This document shows, in pieces, positions 1-8,402 of a stretch of DNA of 64,000 nucleotides (the stretch's first letter is position 1; each line of letters opens with the position of its first letter). Both the position numbers and the translations under genes were made by a program. Source of the stretch: Methanococcoides sp. LMO-2 (lineage in GTDB: Archaea > Halobacteriota > Methanosarcinia > Methanosarcinales > Methanosarcinaceae); assembly GCF_038432375.1 (NCBI RefSeq), contig NZ_JBCAUS010000003.1, positions 248,001 to 312,000 on the forward strand, given 5' to 3'. The notes beneath the pieces were generated by a model, which was not told the DNA's origin, searched no databases, and saw only the letters and a list, made by a program, of their open reading frames with translations.

Positions 1-629
1 CCGCCGATAACGACGGTCTTTCCTGCAACAAGCAGATTGGTGGTCCTCATGATACCATCCCAGGAGGACTGGCCGGTCCCATAGCGGTTATCGAAAAGGA
101 ACTTGGTCATTGCATCATTGACAGCAATTACAGGCATCTTAAGAGCACCGTCCTTGTCCATTGCCTTGAGCCTGTGGATACCGGTTGTGGTCTCTTCACA
201 GCCACCAAGGATCTCAGGGATCATGTCCTGGCGTTCTGTGTGAAGCTTGAAGATAAGGTCTGCACCATCATCAATGGTTATGTCAGGCTTCATATCAAGC
301 ACTTTGTCAATAGCCTCATAATATTCATCGCCGCAGCAATCATATTTAGCATAGCATTCGATGTTATCCCTTGTATTAAGGGCAGCTGAAACGTCATCCT
401 GTGTGCTCAGTGGATTACAGCCGGTAATAGCTACCTCTGCACCACCAATTGCAAGGGTCTCAACAAGAGCAGCGGTCTTTGCCTCAACGTGAAGCGCCAT
501 TGCGACCTTATGCCCTTTAAGAGGCTGATCGCGCTCAAAGTTCTCCCTGATGATAGACAGCACGGGCATGTGGTTGCGTACCCAGCCGATCTTCATATCA
601 CCGGATTCTATCAATTCTTTTTCACTCAT
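1..629 (-). CDS. ahcY: S-adenosylhomocysteine hydrolase, partial (N-terminal ~210 residues)
   Basis: Adenosylhomocysteinase splits SAH to homocysteine and adenosine and so clears the by-product of methylation in the cytosol. The reading frame starts at the ATG ending at 629, preceded by GGAG, and runs off the left edge, so only about half of the protein is here. Visible family signatures are KIGWVRNHMPVL near residue 12, HVEAKTA near residue 48, ITGCNPLSTQDD, a TIDDGADL stretch, EETTTGIHRL, and AVNDAMTK followed by the start of the NAD domain (VAGKTVVIGG). It is transcribed in the same direction as the SAH/deoxyadenosine deaminase next to it, which uses the same metabolite pool. The 78-base gap between them holds its own TATA box. 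Identity is secure; the C-terminal part is outside the window. Confidence 0.95.
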   Translation of the reverse strand, partial: MSEKELIESGDMKIGWVRNHMPVLSIIRENFERDQPLKGHKVAMALHVEAKTAALVETLAIGGAEVAITGCNPLSTQDDVSAALNTRDNIECYAKYDCCGDEYYEAIDKVLDMKPDITIDDGADLIFKLHTERQDMIPEILGGCEETTTGIHRLKAMDKDGALKMPVIAVNDAMTKFLFDNRYGTGQSSWDGIMRTTNLLVAGKTVVIG

Positions 630-650
630 ATTTGGATCTCCAACTTAAAG

Positions 651-663
651 CGTAATATATAGT
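651..663 (-). promoter_or_regulatory. Archaeal TATA box upstream of the SAH hydrolase gene
   Basis: On the minus strand the sequence reads ACTATATATTACG about 25-35 bases upstream of the start codon at 629. It is the only strong TATA-like motif in the gap behind the deaminase gene. This suggests the hydrolase has its own promoter with a very short leader. Inferred from motif and position only. Confidence 0.5.
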
Positions 664-707
664 AACATACTGTATAACGTAATCAATTCAATAGATGAAC
701 AGCCATA

Positions 708-2012
708 TTATTTCTTCGCATCCACACGGGATATCAGTTCAGCTGCTGCATCACGGGCCTCATCGATGACCTTCTGCTCATCCATGCAAACGACCCTGTA
801 ATCATCCATAAGCACCTTACCATTCACAATCGTGGTCCTCACATCACTGCTTCCTGCAGAGTAAACAAGGTGTGAAGGAACATCATACAATGGATTGAGA
901 TGTGCTTTGTTCATGTCAACAATAATGACATCTGCATTATAGCCTTTCCTTATCATTCCACTATTAATATCAAGCGCCTTTGCACCATTAACGGTGCCCA
1001 TCTCAAGCACCTGCCTTGCAGGAAGTGCCATCGGATCCATTGTATCAACCTTCTGTAACAGGGCTGCCGCTTTCATTTCCTCGAACATGCCAAGATTGTT
1101 GTTGGAAGCACAGCCATCAGTACCAAGACAGACATTAGCTCCACGGTCAAGCAATTTTGTTACAGGAGCAATGCCTGATGCAAGCTTCATGTTGCTTACA
1201 GGATTGTGAGAAATGTTCACATTGTTGTTGCGCAGAATATCCATGTCACCATCGGATAGCCAGATACAATGTGCAGCAAGCACATCGGGACCAAAGAAAT
1301 CAATGCTGTCCAGCATGTTCACAGAACACATGCCATATTGCTCTTTCATCTGGTTCAGCTCGGCCTCGGTCTCAAGCACATGGATGTGGATCTTCGCATT
1401 GTCCTCCGTAGCCTGCTCCCTGACCTTCATGAGGAACTCCTTTGAACAGGTGTTCGGAGCATGCGGACCATACATAGCAGAGATCCTGCCATCTGCCTTA
1501 CCGTTCCACTCATTAACGAAGGACTTGCCTTCCTTGAGTTCCCTCTTGCCTTTCTCCTCGTCCCACAGTTCGATCATACCATAGGAAAGGGCAGCTCTAA
1601 GGCCTGAGGACTCGACAACTTTACCGACCTCATCCATGAAGAAGTACATGTCTGCAAATGCAATGGTACCGCTCTTGATCATTTCAAGACATGCAAGACG
1701 AGTACCTGCATAGACATCTGATGCTGTCAGTTCTGCCTCTGCAGGCCAGATATGATTCTCAAGCCAGTCCGAGAGAGCAAGGTCATCTGCATATCCCCTG
1801 AAAAGGGTCATTCCCGCATGAGTGTGGGTGTTAATAAAACCGGGCATCACAACACTGCCCTGTGCATCAATTACAATGTCAGCCGCCTCTTCTGTCTTCT
1901 CGCAAACATCTGTGATCCTGCCATCCTCAATAACAACAACACCATTCCTGATGTTGTCCACGGACGGGTCCATTGTAAGAATATAACCGTTCTTTATTAT
2001 GATATCAGCCAT
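708..2012 (-). CDS. dadD: 5'-deoxyadenosine / SAH / methylthioadenosine deaminase
   Basis: This 434-residue amidohydrolase-superfamily protein should deaminate 5'-deoxyadenosine, SAH or methylthioadenosine to the inosine forms. In methanogens such enzymes salvage products of radical SAM and methylation chemistry. Metal-binding motifs are visible in order: HTHAG near residue 63, HVLE near 211, AAHCIWL near 245, and the GTDG aspartate motif near 296. Length fits the family (about 420-440). The ATG at 2012 is preceded by AAGGGA. It lies 21 bases downstream of an HD-domain gene and upstream of SAH hydrolase. With many radical SAM enzymes in this window, deoxyadenosine is a likely main substrate, but substrate choice cannot be read from sequence. 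Confidence 0.9.
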   Translation of the reverse strand: MADIIIKNGYILTMDPSVDNIRNGVVVIEDGRITDVCEKTEEAADIVIDAQGSVVMPGFINTHTHAGMTLFRGYADDLALSDWLENHIWPAEAELTASDVYAGTRLACLEMIKSGTIAFADMYFFMDEVGKVVESSGLRAALSYGMIELWDEEKGKRELKEGKSFVNEWNGKADGRISAMYGPHAPNTCSKEFLMKVREQATEDNAKIHIHVLETEAELNQMKEQYGMCSVNMLDSIDFFGPDVLAAHCIWLSDGDMDILRNNNVNISHNPVSNMKLASGIAPVTKLLDRGANVCLGTDGCASNNNLGMFEEMKAAALLQKVDTMDPMALPARQVLEMGTVNGAKALDINSGMIRKGYNADVIIVDMNKAHLNPLYDVPSHLVYSAGSSDVRTTIVNGKVLMDDYRVVCMDEQKVIDEARDAAAELISRVDAKK

Positions 2013-2033
2013 TTTGATCCCTTATACCTGTGA

Positions 2034-2669
2034 TCAGAAGGAGGTCTCTTCCTCCAGCGCATCAAGATATTGATGCATTATCTTAAGTCTGTCCTCTGCG
2101 ATCTTCTTTGCCGCGCCAGTATTTAAGCGCTCCATTATTTTAAAAGGTTTCATTTCCATGTATTCGGCAAAACCATCCAGAGGATCTTCTGCATACGCGT
2201 TCCTTGAAGATGCCTTCTCCACACCACTGGAATGTTTAAGACACCTCAATGCACCCATGGACATGACAGCCCTGAAAATACCGATAGCACCAAGAGCATC
2301 GATACGATCTGCATCCTGCAGAATCTCACCCTCAAGAGACTCAGCTTTATGCCCGCGACTGAACCTGTGAGTTCGTATGCACGAAACAATATGATCAACT
2401 GAAGAAGCATCAACCCCTTCATTTAAAAGAAAATCGCGGGCGATCTCCGCACTATATACGGAGTGATCCCCACCTTCGCGGTGCTCCCTGACAACGCCAA
2501 CATCATGAAGCAGGGCAGCAAGACGGATCACCTGAAGATCACCGCCTTCTTCCGCCTGTATTTTCATGCATGTGGATTCCACACGCTCGATGTGTGACAT
2601 CTCATGAGAACTGGGTTCGTCGGCGAGAACACCCGCAACGAATTCCCTGGTTCTTTCTATAAGGCCCAT
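2034..2669 (-). CDS. HD-domain metal-dependent phosphohydrolase
   Basis: A 211-residue protein with the HD superfamily signature: a first histidine in SSHEMSHIERV, the LLHDVGVV motif near residue 55, a following H in EGGDHSVYSAE, and LQDADRIDALG near residue 130, which is the last metal ligand. These are typical of YedJ/RRP-like phosphohydrolases acting on nucleotides or phosphoesters. The ATG at 2669 is preferred because GAGGT sits five bases before it; a GTG 12 bases upstream would overlap the stop of the preceding gene. It sits directly after the phosphopantoate ligase gene and is probably co-transcribed with it. Substrate unknown. Confidence 0.8.
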   Translation of the reverse strand: MGLIERTREFVAGVLADEPSSHEMSHIERVESTCMKIQAEEGGDLQVIRLAALLHDVGVVREHREGGDHSVYSAEIARDFLLNEGVDASSVDHIVSCIRTHRFSRGHKAESLEGEILQDADRIDALGAIGIFRAVMSMGALRCLKHSSGVEKASSRNAYAEDPLDGFAEYMEMKPFKIMERLNTGAAKKIAEDRLKIMHQYLDALEEETSF

Positions 2670-2677
2670 GAGATACC

Positions 2678-3430
2678 TCACAGACCTGAAAGTTCTTCAA
2701 GTTTTCTTATCATCTGCCGAACTGCATCGGAAAGAGTATGAGAGTTGTCATACCCTTCAACGAGTTTACGCAGTTCAGCTTCTTCAAGCCCTTTCATCTC
2801 ATGAGAAAGGGCTATCATATTTTCTAAAGTTCGGATCACGTTGTCCACGATGGTCACCGTAGCTGTACGTGACGTACGTGATAGGGGGTTCAGGTCGATG
2901 GTAATGACCATCTTTCCCATATCAACAAGTGCCTGACACCTGTCGCCGTCCTCGAGGGGAACAAGTACAACATCCGCATTGTATATCCCGTCACTATCCA
3001 CAATAGCCCTGCTGTGTTGCAGGTCAAGGCGTGCATCAGCATTGCTGCCAAGAACCTCCAATGCACCATTGGTTTTCAGATGTTCGATTATCCGGTTAAC
3101 ACGCTCTTCGGTCCTGTGGAACAGGTTAACCTCAAGAGGAGCACCTGTAGCCTCAGACAATCTTACAAGGGAATCCGGAACTAGAGCTGCTGCATTGCCA
3201 TTTACAGACAATACAGGGTGCTCTGCAAGAAGCAACATGGCAACAGCCACTTTCTCTGCCATAAAAGCAGAGGCAGTTGTCTGCTCGCCGATCAGGTAGT
3301 CGAAGCATTCGCCCCGACCCTGTGCGACCAGACCCTGCTGACTTGTTATTCCCAGTTCTACGCCTTCAACTATCTTCTCCCGCGTCATAAGGGACGCATA
3401 CCTTGGATGATCTTTCGGGATCTCGCTCAT
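2678..3430 (-). CDS. 4-phosphopantoate--beta-alanine ligase (archaeal phosphopantothenate synthetase)
   Basis: The 250-residue protein matches the archaeal PPS family (former DUF137, COG1701), which joins 4-phosphopantoate and beta-alanine using ATP in the archaeal route to CoA. Recognised stretches are the N-terminal IPKDHPRYASL, a GECFDYLIGE segment near residue 40, VNGNAAALVP, ALEVLGSNADAR, and the C-terminal ITIDLNPLSRTSRTA. Length is as expected. It lies in the same run as pantoate kinase and CoaBC, the steps just before and after it, with an SPFH gene in between. The downstream HD gene begins nine bases after its stop. The assignment rests on whole-protein resemblance and the pathway neighbours. 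Confidence 0.9.
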   Translation of the reverse strand: MSEIPKDHPRYASLMTREKIVEGVELGITSQQGLVAQGRGECFDYLIGEQTTASAFMAEKVAVAMLLLAEHPVLSVNGNAAALVPDSLVRLSEATGAPLEVNLFHRTEERVNRIIEHLKTNGALEVLGSNADARLDLQHSRAIVDSDGIYNADVVLVPLEDGDRCQALVDMGKMVITIDLNPLSRTSRTATVTIVDNVIRTLENMIALSHEMKGLEEAELRKLVEGYDNSHTLSDAVRQMIRKLEELSGL

Positions 3431-3447
3431 ATTATATACCGCACTTA

Positions 3448-4398
3448 TCAGTTAGTAGCATCCAGGATAATTCCCTGATCAGCAGGAACTATCAATGTCT
3501 GGACCTCCTGTCCTTCTAGCATCTGGATATACTTATAGTTGATAAGTTTAGGGTTCTTTGCAAGTTCCACGTTTATCAGACGCAAGGCCTCAGCCTCTCC
3601 GGTTGCACGTACAATGGTCGCATTAGCAGCACCATTGGCCTCAATGATCTTCCTTTCAGCCTCAAGCTGTTCTTTCTGCTTTACAAAGACCATTCTCTGG
3701 GCTTCCTGATCTGCCTGAAGCTTGGACTCGATAGCATCAGCCACCTTTTCCGGCAACCTGACGTTCCTGAGAAGGACCTCTTCGACGATTATACCATCCT
3801 CAAGGAGAGCAGCTTCCATTTCCTCACGCATCTCGGTTGCAACCAGTTCCCTTTGTTCACCATAGACTTCCATAGCAGTGTTCCTGGAAACAACTTCCCT
3901 GATCACTGATTTTATCGTAGGCCTGATGATCTTTTCCGCATATCCCGTACCGAGGTTCTTGTGAACCACACTTGCATCCTCTGAAACAAGCCTGTACCTT
4001 ACACTGATATCAAGACCAAGGGTCAATCCTTCGTTCGTCAATGCATTGATCTGGTCATCACCTACAACTTCACCTTCGGAAGTTCTTGCACTCATGGTAT
4101 AGACCTCACTTCTTACGGAATACTTGGTCACAGACACCCATGGAGGTACAATATGCAGACCTTCACCAAGCTCATCGTCCTGAACACCACCAAACTGGCT
4201 GAACTTTACACCCACCTCACCGGCACCGATCGAAACGAAGATCGACCCGAATACCACTGAAAAAATGATCAATATCGCCAGAACAATAGCGGCACCTCGA
4301 AGAATTACCCCTGCCATTGGAGGTATCTTGATCTCAGGTATAGGCGGTCTCCTTTCATCATCGGAATCTTTGATGTCCCAATCATCTTCCATTACCAT
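3448..4398 (-). CDS. SPFH/Band 7 membrane protein (prohibitin/HflC-like)
   Basis: A 316-residue protein with a short acidic cytoplasmic start, one membrane segment at about residues 28-55 (AGVILRGAAIVLAILIIFSV), then an SPFH domain (FSQFGGVQDDELGEGLHIVPPW, EGLTLGLDISVRYRL) and a charged coiled coil rich in E, K and A at about residues 215-270. The order is that of prohibitins and HflK/HflC, which form membrane rings that control proteases or lipid domains. GGAG precedes the start codon at 4398. It sits between pantoate kinase and phosphopantoate ligase, 17 bases from the latter, without an obvious metabolic link. A 114-base gap on its upstream side may hold its own promoter. Confidence 0.88.
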   Translation of the reverse strand: MVMEDDWDIKDSDDERRPPIPEIKIPPMAGVILRGAAIVLAILIIFSVVFGSIFVSIGAGEVGVKFSQFGGVQDDELGEGLHIVPPWVSVTKYSVRSEVYTMSARTSEGEVVGDDQINALTNEGLTLGLDISVRYRLVSEDASVVHKNLGTGYAEKIIRPTIKSVIREVVSRNTAMEVYGEQRELVATEMREEMEAALLEDGIIVEEVLLRNVRLPEKVADAIESKLQADQEAQRMVFVKQKEQLEAERKIIEANGAANATIVRATGEAEALRLINVELAKNPKLINYKYIQMLEGQEVQTLIVPADQGIILDATN

Positions 4399-4512
4399 AA
4401 TATTTTACTCCTTTTTATGATGTAATAAACTGAATGAATTAAGAAGTACGTTCTTTTTATTAATATTTGTTTCGCATTATTACGAACTAACGTGCGAATC
4501 TATATACAAATT

Positions 4513-5385
4513 TCAAGGATGTTGATAAGACGACGTAACTCTATAAGTAGTAACCTTTCCAAAAGTTGAGAGAACTTCAATAACATCTTCTTCTGCATCA
4601 TCGAACGAGCAGGCAAAGACAGTCTCCCCCAGCATTGCCTGGGAAGCCATACCACCTGCAGAATCTACTGCTTCTATTGCCTCCATTACACGATCGCTCG
4701 CAAGACCGCACTTTAGAGTGAACTGCTTTGACAGGACCATGAAATTCTCAACAGTAGGACGGGACAACAAATCACGCAATGCTGAGCTGCCTGCAGAATT
4801 TACGTCCTTCATTATCACAGGATCACTAAGCACAGAACCCGTGGAAAGCTCACCAAGAACTATACAGTGTACATTAAATGAAGGTGATGGAACACGATCA
4901 AGAACTCCGTGAGGAGGACATCCGGGAGACCTCCTGATAGGAATGCCGCCAAAATACTGCCCCTCCACATCCCCCATGCCGCTCCCGTTGGTAACTTCCG
5001 CCACATGCACAGCCTCCACGATCTGATTGGAGGTCATACCAAGCGAGAAAGCATCATTAAGAGCATAGGCTGTGCTCAGAGCACCTGCTGCCGATGCACC
5101 AAACCCGCAACCGATAGGTATTGAGGAAGTGCATTCCACGCGAACGGGAAAGTCCACGAGCTGTCCTATGACAGAGCGGGTAGTCTCCGCCCGAACAGGA
5201 ATACCATCAAGAAATATCTCGGTGTTTTCCGTGTCACCTGTAACAACGGTATCGATGCCACCATCAATAACAATGCCACAACCTGTTGACCCCTTGTGAC
5301 GTGGGTCCGGGTCATCATGTATCTCAAAAAAACCTGTGATATGACCAGGTGCAAAGGCCCTGCCTGCAGAACTCTCAGTTAACAT
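4513..5385 (-). CDS. Pantoate kinase (GHMP family)
   Basis: This 290-residue GHMP-fold kinase fits archaeal pantoate kinase (COG1829), which phosphorylates pantoate before condensation with beta-alanine. Visible features are the N-terminal AFAPGHITGFFEI, a glycine-rich ATP loop IPIGCGFGASAAGAL near residue 90, and a C-terminal GGMASQAMLGETVFA segment. The GCGFGASAAG form instead of GLGSSAA is typical of this family. I chose the ATG at 5385, four bases after the CoaBC stop; an upstream ATG at 5418 would overlap CoaBC by 29 bases and adds residues unlike the family. Co-transcription with coaBC is likely. Confidence 0.88.
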   Translation of the reverse strand: MLTESSAGRAFAPGHITGFFEIHDDPDPRHKGSTGCGIVIDGGIDTVVTGDTENTEIFLDGIPVRAETTRSVIGQLVDFPVRVECTSSIPIGCGFGASAAGALSTAYALNDAFSLGMTSNQIVEAVHVAEVTNGSGMGDVEGQYFGGIPIRRSPGCPPHGVLDRVPSPSFNVHCIVLGELSTGSVLSDPVIMKDVNSAGSSALRDLLSRPTVENFMVLSKQFTLKCGLASDRVMEAIEAVDSAGGMASQAMLGETVFACSFDDAEEDVIEVLSTFGKVTTYRVTSSYQHP

Positions 5386-5389
5386 CTGA

Positions 5390-6619
5390 TCAGTTTTTCC
5401 TGAAGATTTCTTCCACATTGTCTGCCAGCGTCTCGGCTATCAGCCTTTTGTTACCGCTTACATGTGTGATAGCATCATCTCTTGCAGAGATGATATGAAC
5501 ATCGTTCTCCACAGTACCCATCCCTGTAATGCTAACCTCGTTTGCAACTACCATGTCAAGATCAGCAGCCTCAAGGGACTCTCTTGCACGTGCAATAAGC
5601 TCATCCTCTGTGATGCCTGCTTCTGCCTTGAAACCAACAATGGAAATCTCAGGGTATGCATTACGCACTTCCCTTATCAGCTTGCGGGTGCTCCTGAACT
5701 TAAGGGAAAGGTCTTCACCAGATTTTATCTTACTTTCACTGGCATCAAGAGTGTAATCAGAGATCGCTGCTGCACTTATCAGCATATCATACCCATGCTC
5801 GAGCTCTCTTAGAGTTGCATCGATCATCTCACCTGCACTTTCAACAAGGATCTCGTTCACACCTTCGGAGTCAAGTCTGCCATTGTGGACAACCGTGACC
5901 TCGGCACCACGACGATAGAATTCCATGGCGAGCTCCCTGCCGGTGCGACCTGAGGAACGATTTGTGATCACACGAATAGGATCTATAGATTCTGCTGTTG
6001 CACCGCTTGTGATCAGTACCTTCTTCCCCGAAAGTGTGCTGCTGCCAAGGGAACGTTCCACTTCAAGCAATATCTGATCATTGGATGCTATCTTCGCAAT
6101 CCCCTCTTCAAGATGCGGCCCCACAAATGTGACATCCCAGTCCTGAAGCTTGTTAATGTTCTCCATCACAGCAGGATGCTCATACATGGAATTGTGCATT
6201 GCCGGAACAACGATCACAGGTGCACCTTCCCCCATTGCCGTGGTCGCAAACGTCGTAACAGGAGTATCATCGATACCATATGCCATCTTACCGATCGTAT
6301 TGGCAGTCGCCGGTGCCACAAGGAGAAGGTCTGCACAACCTTCGGAACCAAAGAACTTCACATGTTCGACCTCACCGGTGATCTCAGTGATAACATCATG
6401 CCCGGTAGCATAATGCAATGCATAGGGATGAAGGATATGCTGTGCCTCTTTGCTCATCACAGCATAGACCTCTGCTCCGTTGCGTATAAGCTCACGTGCC
6501 AGTTCAACAACACGTACTGCAGCTATGCTGCCGGTAACAGCAATGACAATGACCTTTCCGGAAAGGGAAGCACTGCTCTGACCCTTTATCCACATAGTAG
6601 GATGACGTGACATATTCAT
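5390..6619 (-). CDS. coaBC: Bifunctional phosphopantothenoylcysteine decarboxylase / phosphopantothenate-cysteine ligase
   Basis: A 409-residue CoaBC (Dfp) enzyme that couples cysteine to 4'-phosphopantothenate and decarboxylates the product to 4'-phosphopantetheine. The N-terminal flavin domain shows VTGSIAAVRVVELAREL near residue 22, the VAPATANTIGKMAYGI segment, and PAMHNSMYEHP, the family's PAMxxxMY loop. The C-terminal ligase domain begins with KVLITSGATAESIDPIRVI and shows NRSSGRTG and SAAAISDY. An open frame continues about 100 codons further upstream, but that stretch is antisense to the neighbouring gene and low in complexity, so the ATG at 6619 (or 6613) is preferred. Pantoate kinase follows at once. 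Confidence 0.93.
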   Translation of the reverse strand: MNMSRHPTMWIKGQSSASLSGKVIVIAVTGSIAAVRVVELARELIRNGAEVYAVMSKEAQHILHPYALHYATGHDVITEITGEVEHVKFFGSEGCADLLLVAPATANTIGKMAYGIDDTPVTTFATTAMGEGAPVIVVPAMHNSMYEHPAVMENINKLQDWDVTFVGPHLEEGIAKIASNDQILLEVERSLGSSTLSGKKVLITSGATAESIDPIRVITNRSSGRTGRELAMEFYRRGAEVTVVHNGRLDSEGVNEILVESAGEMIDATLRELEHGYDMLISAAAISDYTLDASESKIKSGEDLSLKFRSTRKLIREVRNAYPEISIVGFKAEAGITEDELIARARESLEAADLDMVVANEVSITGMGTVENDVHIISARDDAITHVSGNKRLIAETLADNVEEIFRKN

Positions 6620-6713
6620 CAAATCCACTTTGTGTTCTAATGATAAGTAGCTTACTGAAATTCTTCTTAAAAACGGTATTCTTTTTATTCCTGAAACGCT
6701 TAAATTGAGACGA
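6620..6713. promoter_or_regulatory. Divergent promoter region between coaBC and the Vms1-like gene
   Basis: A 94-base gap separates two divergently read genes. On the plus strand CTTTTTATTCC (6681-6691) lies about 25 bases before the ATG at 6714, which would give a transcript with little or no leader, since no clear ribosome site precedes that ATG. On the minus strand the A/T-rich stretch around 6640-6675 is a plausible coaBC promoter, with GTGGAT just before the start. Motif-level inference only. Confidence 0.35.
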
Positions 6714-7727
6714 ATGTCCGGAAAAAAGAAAGTCGCAGGAAACCTGGGCTCATTGCTTAACAAATATTCAGGAAAGGAAAAACTGGAGGACGAGATCGAC
6801 AAGCTCCAGTCACACATCCTTGAGCTGGAGATCGACAGGAAAAGGTTCGAGAAGAACGAGAACACTGCAAAACGTGCCCTCGCTGCAAAGCAGGAAGCTG
6901 AAGAAAGCCTTAAGGCAGCGAACGTGAAGATCGAAACGCTCACACACCAGCTTGAAGGAAAGAAAGCAGAGGTTTCAGAGGAGATATCATTTACACTTAT
7001 CGAGGAGATCGTGCTGCCGCAGATGAAAAACTATACATCACAGGCAGCATCCATCAGATCGGACCATGATTCACTGATAACTGCATATATTACTAAAAAG
7101 GAGATGAATTTGAATGCAGGAATCTCAAAAGACGTCATGAAAGAACTGGACCAGAACAGCCAGTACCTGCTTCAGAAGATCAGGTCTGACACAGGATATG
7201 TAATGTTCTATGACAGGATGCAGATGATACAAGAAGTCATAGTCCCCCCTCTTCCTTTCGAAAGAAGTTCTATAGGAATATCGGATTCATTCATTACTGA
7301 GCAGCTAAATGAAACCCTCACAAAGGACATCAATATATGTGTCCTGGCAGCCCACGCCGGAGAATCGCTCATAGGCATCTCCTCTGACAGGACAGTATTT
7401 GACGAGGACATGGTCATCAGAAGCAGTGTCAAGGCCAAACATACAAAGGGCGGATTCAGCCAGAGACGTTTTGAAAGGCTCCGGGATGAGGATATCGATC
7501 ACCATGTTGAGAAGGTCAGGAACGCTCTGAAGAACATGCTCGAGCAGTCCACAGTTGAAATTGATATGATCGTTGCATGCGGGGATACCGTACTGGCAAA
7601 TTACATCCTTGAGAACATAGATACTGATATTGCTATCCTGGAAAGGAACATTGATGCCAGGATCGAGAAACACGATACGAACAGTATATTAAGAAGTCTC
7701 TTCAGCTGTCGCCGATATAAACTTTGA
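6714..7727 (+). CDS. Archaeal Vms1/VLRF1-like peptidyl-tRNA release factor
   Basis: A 337-residue protein. The first ~90 residues are a charged coiled coil (KLEDEIDKLQSHILELEIDR). The C-terminal half is an eRF1-domain-2-like fold: a beta strand with INICVLAAHAGESLIGI near residue 205, then KAKHTKGGFSQRRFERLRDE near residue 242, then DMIVACGDTVLANYIL. The GGFSQRRFERLR loop is the hallmark of the Vms1/ANKZF1 (VLRF1) clade, whose glutamine acts like that of GGQ in releasing nascent chains from stalled large subunits. I infer a role in ribosome quality control in the cytosol. It is followed after 11 bases by an unknown acidic protein and then by the RlmE methylase, a ribosome-linked context. A TTG nine bases upstream is a weaker start. 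Confidence 0.78.
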   Translation: MSGKKKVAGNLGSLLNKYSGKEKLEDEIDKLQSHILELEIDRKRFEKNENTAKRALAAKQEAEESLKAANVKIETLTHQLEGKKAEVSEEISFTLIEEIVLPQMKNYTSQAASIRSDHDSLITAYITKKEMNLNAGISKDVMKELDQNSQYLLQKIRSDTGYVMFYDRMQMIQEVIVPPLPFERSSIGISDSFITEQLNETLTKDINICVLAAHAGESLIGISSDRTVFDEDMVIRSSVKAKHTKGGFSQRRFERLRDEDIDHHVEKVRNALKNMLEQSTVEIDMIVACGDTVLANYILENIDTDIAILERNIDARIEKHDTNSILRSLFSCRRYKL

Positions 7728-7738
7728 AAGGAGAGAAC

Positions 7739-8371
7739 ATGGTACAACCGGAAGAAATAGAAGGTATGGTTGACGCACTTGGGGCTGTCACATATAAAGA
7801 AATAGTAGAGTTCGTTCAGGAACTTGCATACACCAGAGAAGAGGATGTGCCCGAAGAGGAAGAGATCTCAAAGTTGCTGGAAAAAGCAGTTTCCGAGCAT
7901 CTTCTTGAGACAATAACTTCCGGGGAGCTCATGGGATCGGATCCGGAAGAAGGGCACGAAGTAGAAAAAGAAGAGGAAGGAAAGGAAGAGGCAGAGGTAG
8001 AGGTAGAACAAGAACTGATCAACTACTATATAGTGGGACCAAATGCATTCCCGGACTTTCCATTTGACCTTAGCGAAGTGATCGATATCCTGAAACTGGA
8101 CCGCCGAGAGGTCGATCCGGATAAACTGACCAGGAAGTTCTCCAGAAGGCTGAAAGCCAGGATCACAAAGCTCGAGCACAACATAGAGGCATTCGCTAAA
8201 GGGGAGGACACCGCCATTGACATCCCCACCCTTGAACACAGGTACAGTGACCTGTTAAACGTTTACTATGATTATGACTCATGGATCGAAGGCGGCTTTC
8301 CGGAGATGGAGGACGAGGTGCTGTCCATCAGCAAACAGATCGATGCCCTGGGAGCAGCACAAGATATTTGA
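7739..8371 (+). CDS. Uncharacterised acidic protein in a ribosome-linked operon
   Basis: A 210-residue protein I do not recognise. Residues 1-60 look like a small helical, possibly winged-helix, domain (MVDALGAVTYKEIVEFVQEL). Residues 65-90 are a glutamate-rich linker (EVEKEEEGKEEAEVEVEQEL). The rest is mainly helical and contains a basic patch KLTRKFSRRLKARITKLEHN near residue 135. No membrane segment or signal peptide is visible. GGAG stands before the ATG at 7739, which decides against a TTG 15 bases upstream. It is placed between a Vms1-like factor and the rRNA methylase RlmE, so a role on the ribosome is possible but unproven. Confidence 0.75.
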   Translation: MVQPEEIEGMVDALGAVTYKEIVEFVQELAYTREEDVPEEEEISKLLEKAVSEHLLETITSGELMGSDPEEGHEVEKEEEGKEEAEVEVEQELINYYIVGPNAFPDFPFDLSEVIDILKLDRREVDPDKLTRKFSRRLKARITKLEHNIEAFAKGEDTAIDIPTLEHRYSDLLNVYYDYDSWIEGGFPEMEDEVLSISKQIDALGAAQDI

Positions 8372-8402
8372 TGTTTGTATGCGATGAGAGGTGAAGATAG
8401 AC

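Noticed and set aside
6620-6943. Open frame extending coaBC ~100 codons upstream on the minus strand
   Set aside because: The stretch is serine/phenylalanine-rich, lies antisense to the coiled-coil part of the Vms1-like gene and gives no CoaBC-like sequence; normal family length is reached from 6619.
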